Assembly: GCA_905365145.1 (NCBI GenBank)
Contig: CAJPIO010000007.1
Span: forward strand, 1 to 22,521
Direction: 5' to 3'
From: Candidatus Saccharimonadota bacterium
GTDB lineage: Bacteria > Patescibacteriota > Saccharimonadia > Saccharimonadales > Saccharimonadaceae
DNA length: 22,521 nucleotides
Part shown: positions 21,479 through 22,521 of the stretch, one piece after another
How positions within the stretch are numbered: position 1 is the first letter of the stretch
Layout: each line of letters starts with the position of its first letter
The notes under the pieces: generated by a model
The model's input: the letters and a program-made list of their open reading frames with translations, nothing else
Database searches by the model: none
Told to the model about the DNA's origin: nothing
Made by a program: the position numbers and the translations under genes

Positions 21479-22521
21479 GAAATATCCTCCAGGATTGCTT
21501 CTAAACTGTCGAATAGCGGTAGATTGTATTGTGCTAGTAGTTGGCGGGCTTCAGCTTCGCGGTTGCCAGATAGGCGAATGGCGAGTTTTGGTAGGTCAGG
21601 AATTTGCCGCTGGGCATCGATAATGGCTCGGGCTACCTCATCGCAGCGGACAATGCCGCCGAAGATATTGATGATAATCACGTTGATATTATCGAGATTA
21701 GTAATTTGATGGAAGCAATCGAGGATTTTATCAGAGGTAGCCGTGCCGCCGATATCGAGGAAATTAGCTGGTACCAAACCGCTTGCTGTGACTGCATCGA
21801 CCGTTGCCATGGCGAGTCCAGCGCCGTTGGCGATTGTAGCAACCGCGCCGTCACGATTAAGTATGACGAAATTGTGTTCGGTAGAGTTGTCTTCGAATTG
21901 CCAATCCAAGTGGCGAAAAGCGGCAGCATCGTCAACGGTAATTTTAGCATCGCCAGCGATTAACTTACCGTCAGAGGTGAGTACTAGCGGGTTAATCTCT
22001 AGTAACAAGCAATCATTGTTAATAAAACAACGATAAGCATTTTCAATAATATCTTGCAGCAAGAACGCTTTGTCAGCAATATCGAGATAATCAGCGAGCT
22101 CGTCAGCTAAAGCTTCGAATTTTTCGTTGACGATATCGCGCCGAAAAAAATCCGCAGTATCTTGGCTTTCAATTTCGATACCGCCCCCAGTATGGGCAAG
22201 CAGTTCAATGGCGGCGGTTTGGCGGTTAATATTTAATGAAAAATAAAATTCGTGGCTAATATTGAGGACCTCTTCGGCTAGCAATTTTGACGGTAAAAAT
22301 CCCTTGATTTTAAGATTGAACATTTTTCGGGCAGCAGATTCTATATCTGATTGCCAACGGACTATTTGCACGCCGCCAAGTTTGCCGCGCCCGCCGATGG
22401 GAACCTGCGATTTCAGAACGATCGGTGCAGCGATAGCCTGTAATTCATTAGCAGCGAAAACTTTGCCGCGCGGTATCGGCACTTCACACGCTGACAGTAG
22501 GTTTTTGGCTTCATATTCTAG
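21475..22521 (-). CDS. sucC: Succinate-CoA ligase beta subunit (SucC-like), 5' end beyond window
   Basis: The frame stays open to the window edge and gives 348 residues; the first visible residues, LEYEAKNLLSACEVPIPRG, match the second to twentieth positions or so of SucC. GGRGKLGGVQIV is the ATP-grasp nucleotide loop, LLLEINPLVLTSDG carries metal-binding residues, and ANGAGLAMATVDAV, ANFLDIGGTAT and NIFGGIVRCD form the alpha-contact and ligase domain. An internal GTG at 22480-22482 is only an apparent start. The protein would be slightly short for the family. It is the first visible gene of a sucCD unit; its promoter lies outside. Confidence 0.92.
   Translation of the reverse strand, partial: LEYEAKNLLSACEVPIPRGKVFAANELQAIAAPIVLKSQVPIGGRGKLGGVQIVRWQSDIESAARKMFNLKIKGFLPSKLLAEEVLNISHEFYFSLNINRQTAAIELLAHTGGGIEIESQDTADFFRRDIVNEKFEALADELADYLDIADKAFLLQDIIENAYRCFINNDCLLLEINPLVLTSDGKLIAGDAKITVDDAAAFRHLDWQFEDNSTEHNFVILNRDGAVATIANGAGLAMATVDAVTASGLVPANFLDIGGTATSDKILDCFHQITNLDNINVIIINIFGGIVRCDEVARAIIDAQRQIPDLPKLAIRLSGNREAEARQLLAQYNLPLFDSLEAILEDIS

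Noticed and set aside
1..22521. tRNA, rRNA, riboswitch or transposon features
   Set aside because: No cloverleaf with a T-loop motif, rRNA segment, transposase motif or terminal inverted repeats was recognised on reading; a covariance-model search would be needed to exclude small RNAs.

Overview
The window is about 22.5 kb of chromosome that almost certainly contains the replication origin of a small-genome Patescibacteria (CPR) bacterium, most likely Candidatus Saccharibacteria (TM7). That placement is an inference. It rests on the origin gene order (recF-dnaN-dnaA, then divergent rpmH-rnpA-yidC-jag), a PrgI/TraC-like/VirB4 secretion cluster carrying peptidoglycan hydrolases, short compact versions of housekeeping proteins, and normal use of TGA as a stop, which argues against Gracilibacteria and Absconditabacteria. 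No tRNA, rRNA, insertion sequence or CRISPR array was seen.

Region 1 (1-10139, + strand) is a secretion/cell-envelope cluster. It opens with the Gly/Ser-rich end of a truncated gene, followed by a PrgI-family membrane protein, a TraC-like protein and a VirB4-family ATPase. Next come a 976-residue multi-pass membrane protein ending in an M15/LAS-type metallopeptidase domain, a secreted protein with three peptidoglycan-hydrolase-like domains, and two small single-pass surface proteins. Together they look like a type IV secretion-like machine with its own wall-cutting parts. In an episymbiotic lineage such a machine could work at the host contact site, but that role is inferred.

Region 2 (10153-14288) holds recF, dnaN and dnaA on the minus strand, and rpmH on the plus strand. 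The two gaps flanking dnaA (12254-12520 and 13880-14150) carry DnaA-box-like sequences and three copies of a 9-bp word, AACAGAGGT, two of them as an inverted repeat around a DnaA box. The dnaA-rpmH gap is the best oriC candidate.

Region 3 (14358-18179, + strand) is rnpA, yidC and jag/khpB (RNA processing and membrane insertion), then lemA and a Gly-rich Tim44-domain membrane protein. A strong hairpin covers the ribosome binding site and start codon of the last gene.

Region 4 (18176-22521, minus strand) is sucC (runs off the window) and sucD, translationally coupled, followed by a GT2 glycosyltransferase, a GtrA-family membrane protein and a GT4 glycosyltransferase. The last three look like a lipid-linked sugar or surface-glycan cassette.

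A recurring pattern is that genes heading transcription units have a TATAAT-like -10 element placed so close to the ATG that the mRNA would have no or almost no leader, whereas downstream genes have Shine-Dalgarno sequences or ATGA-type overlaps.
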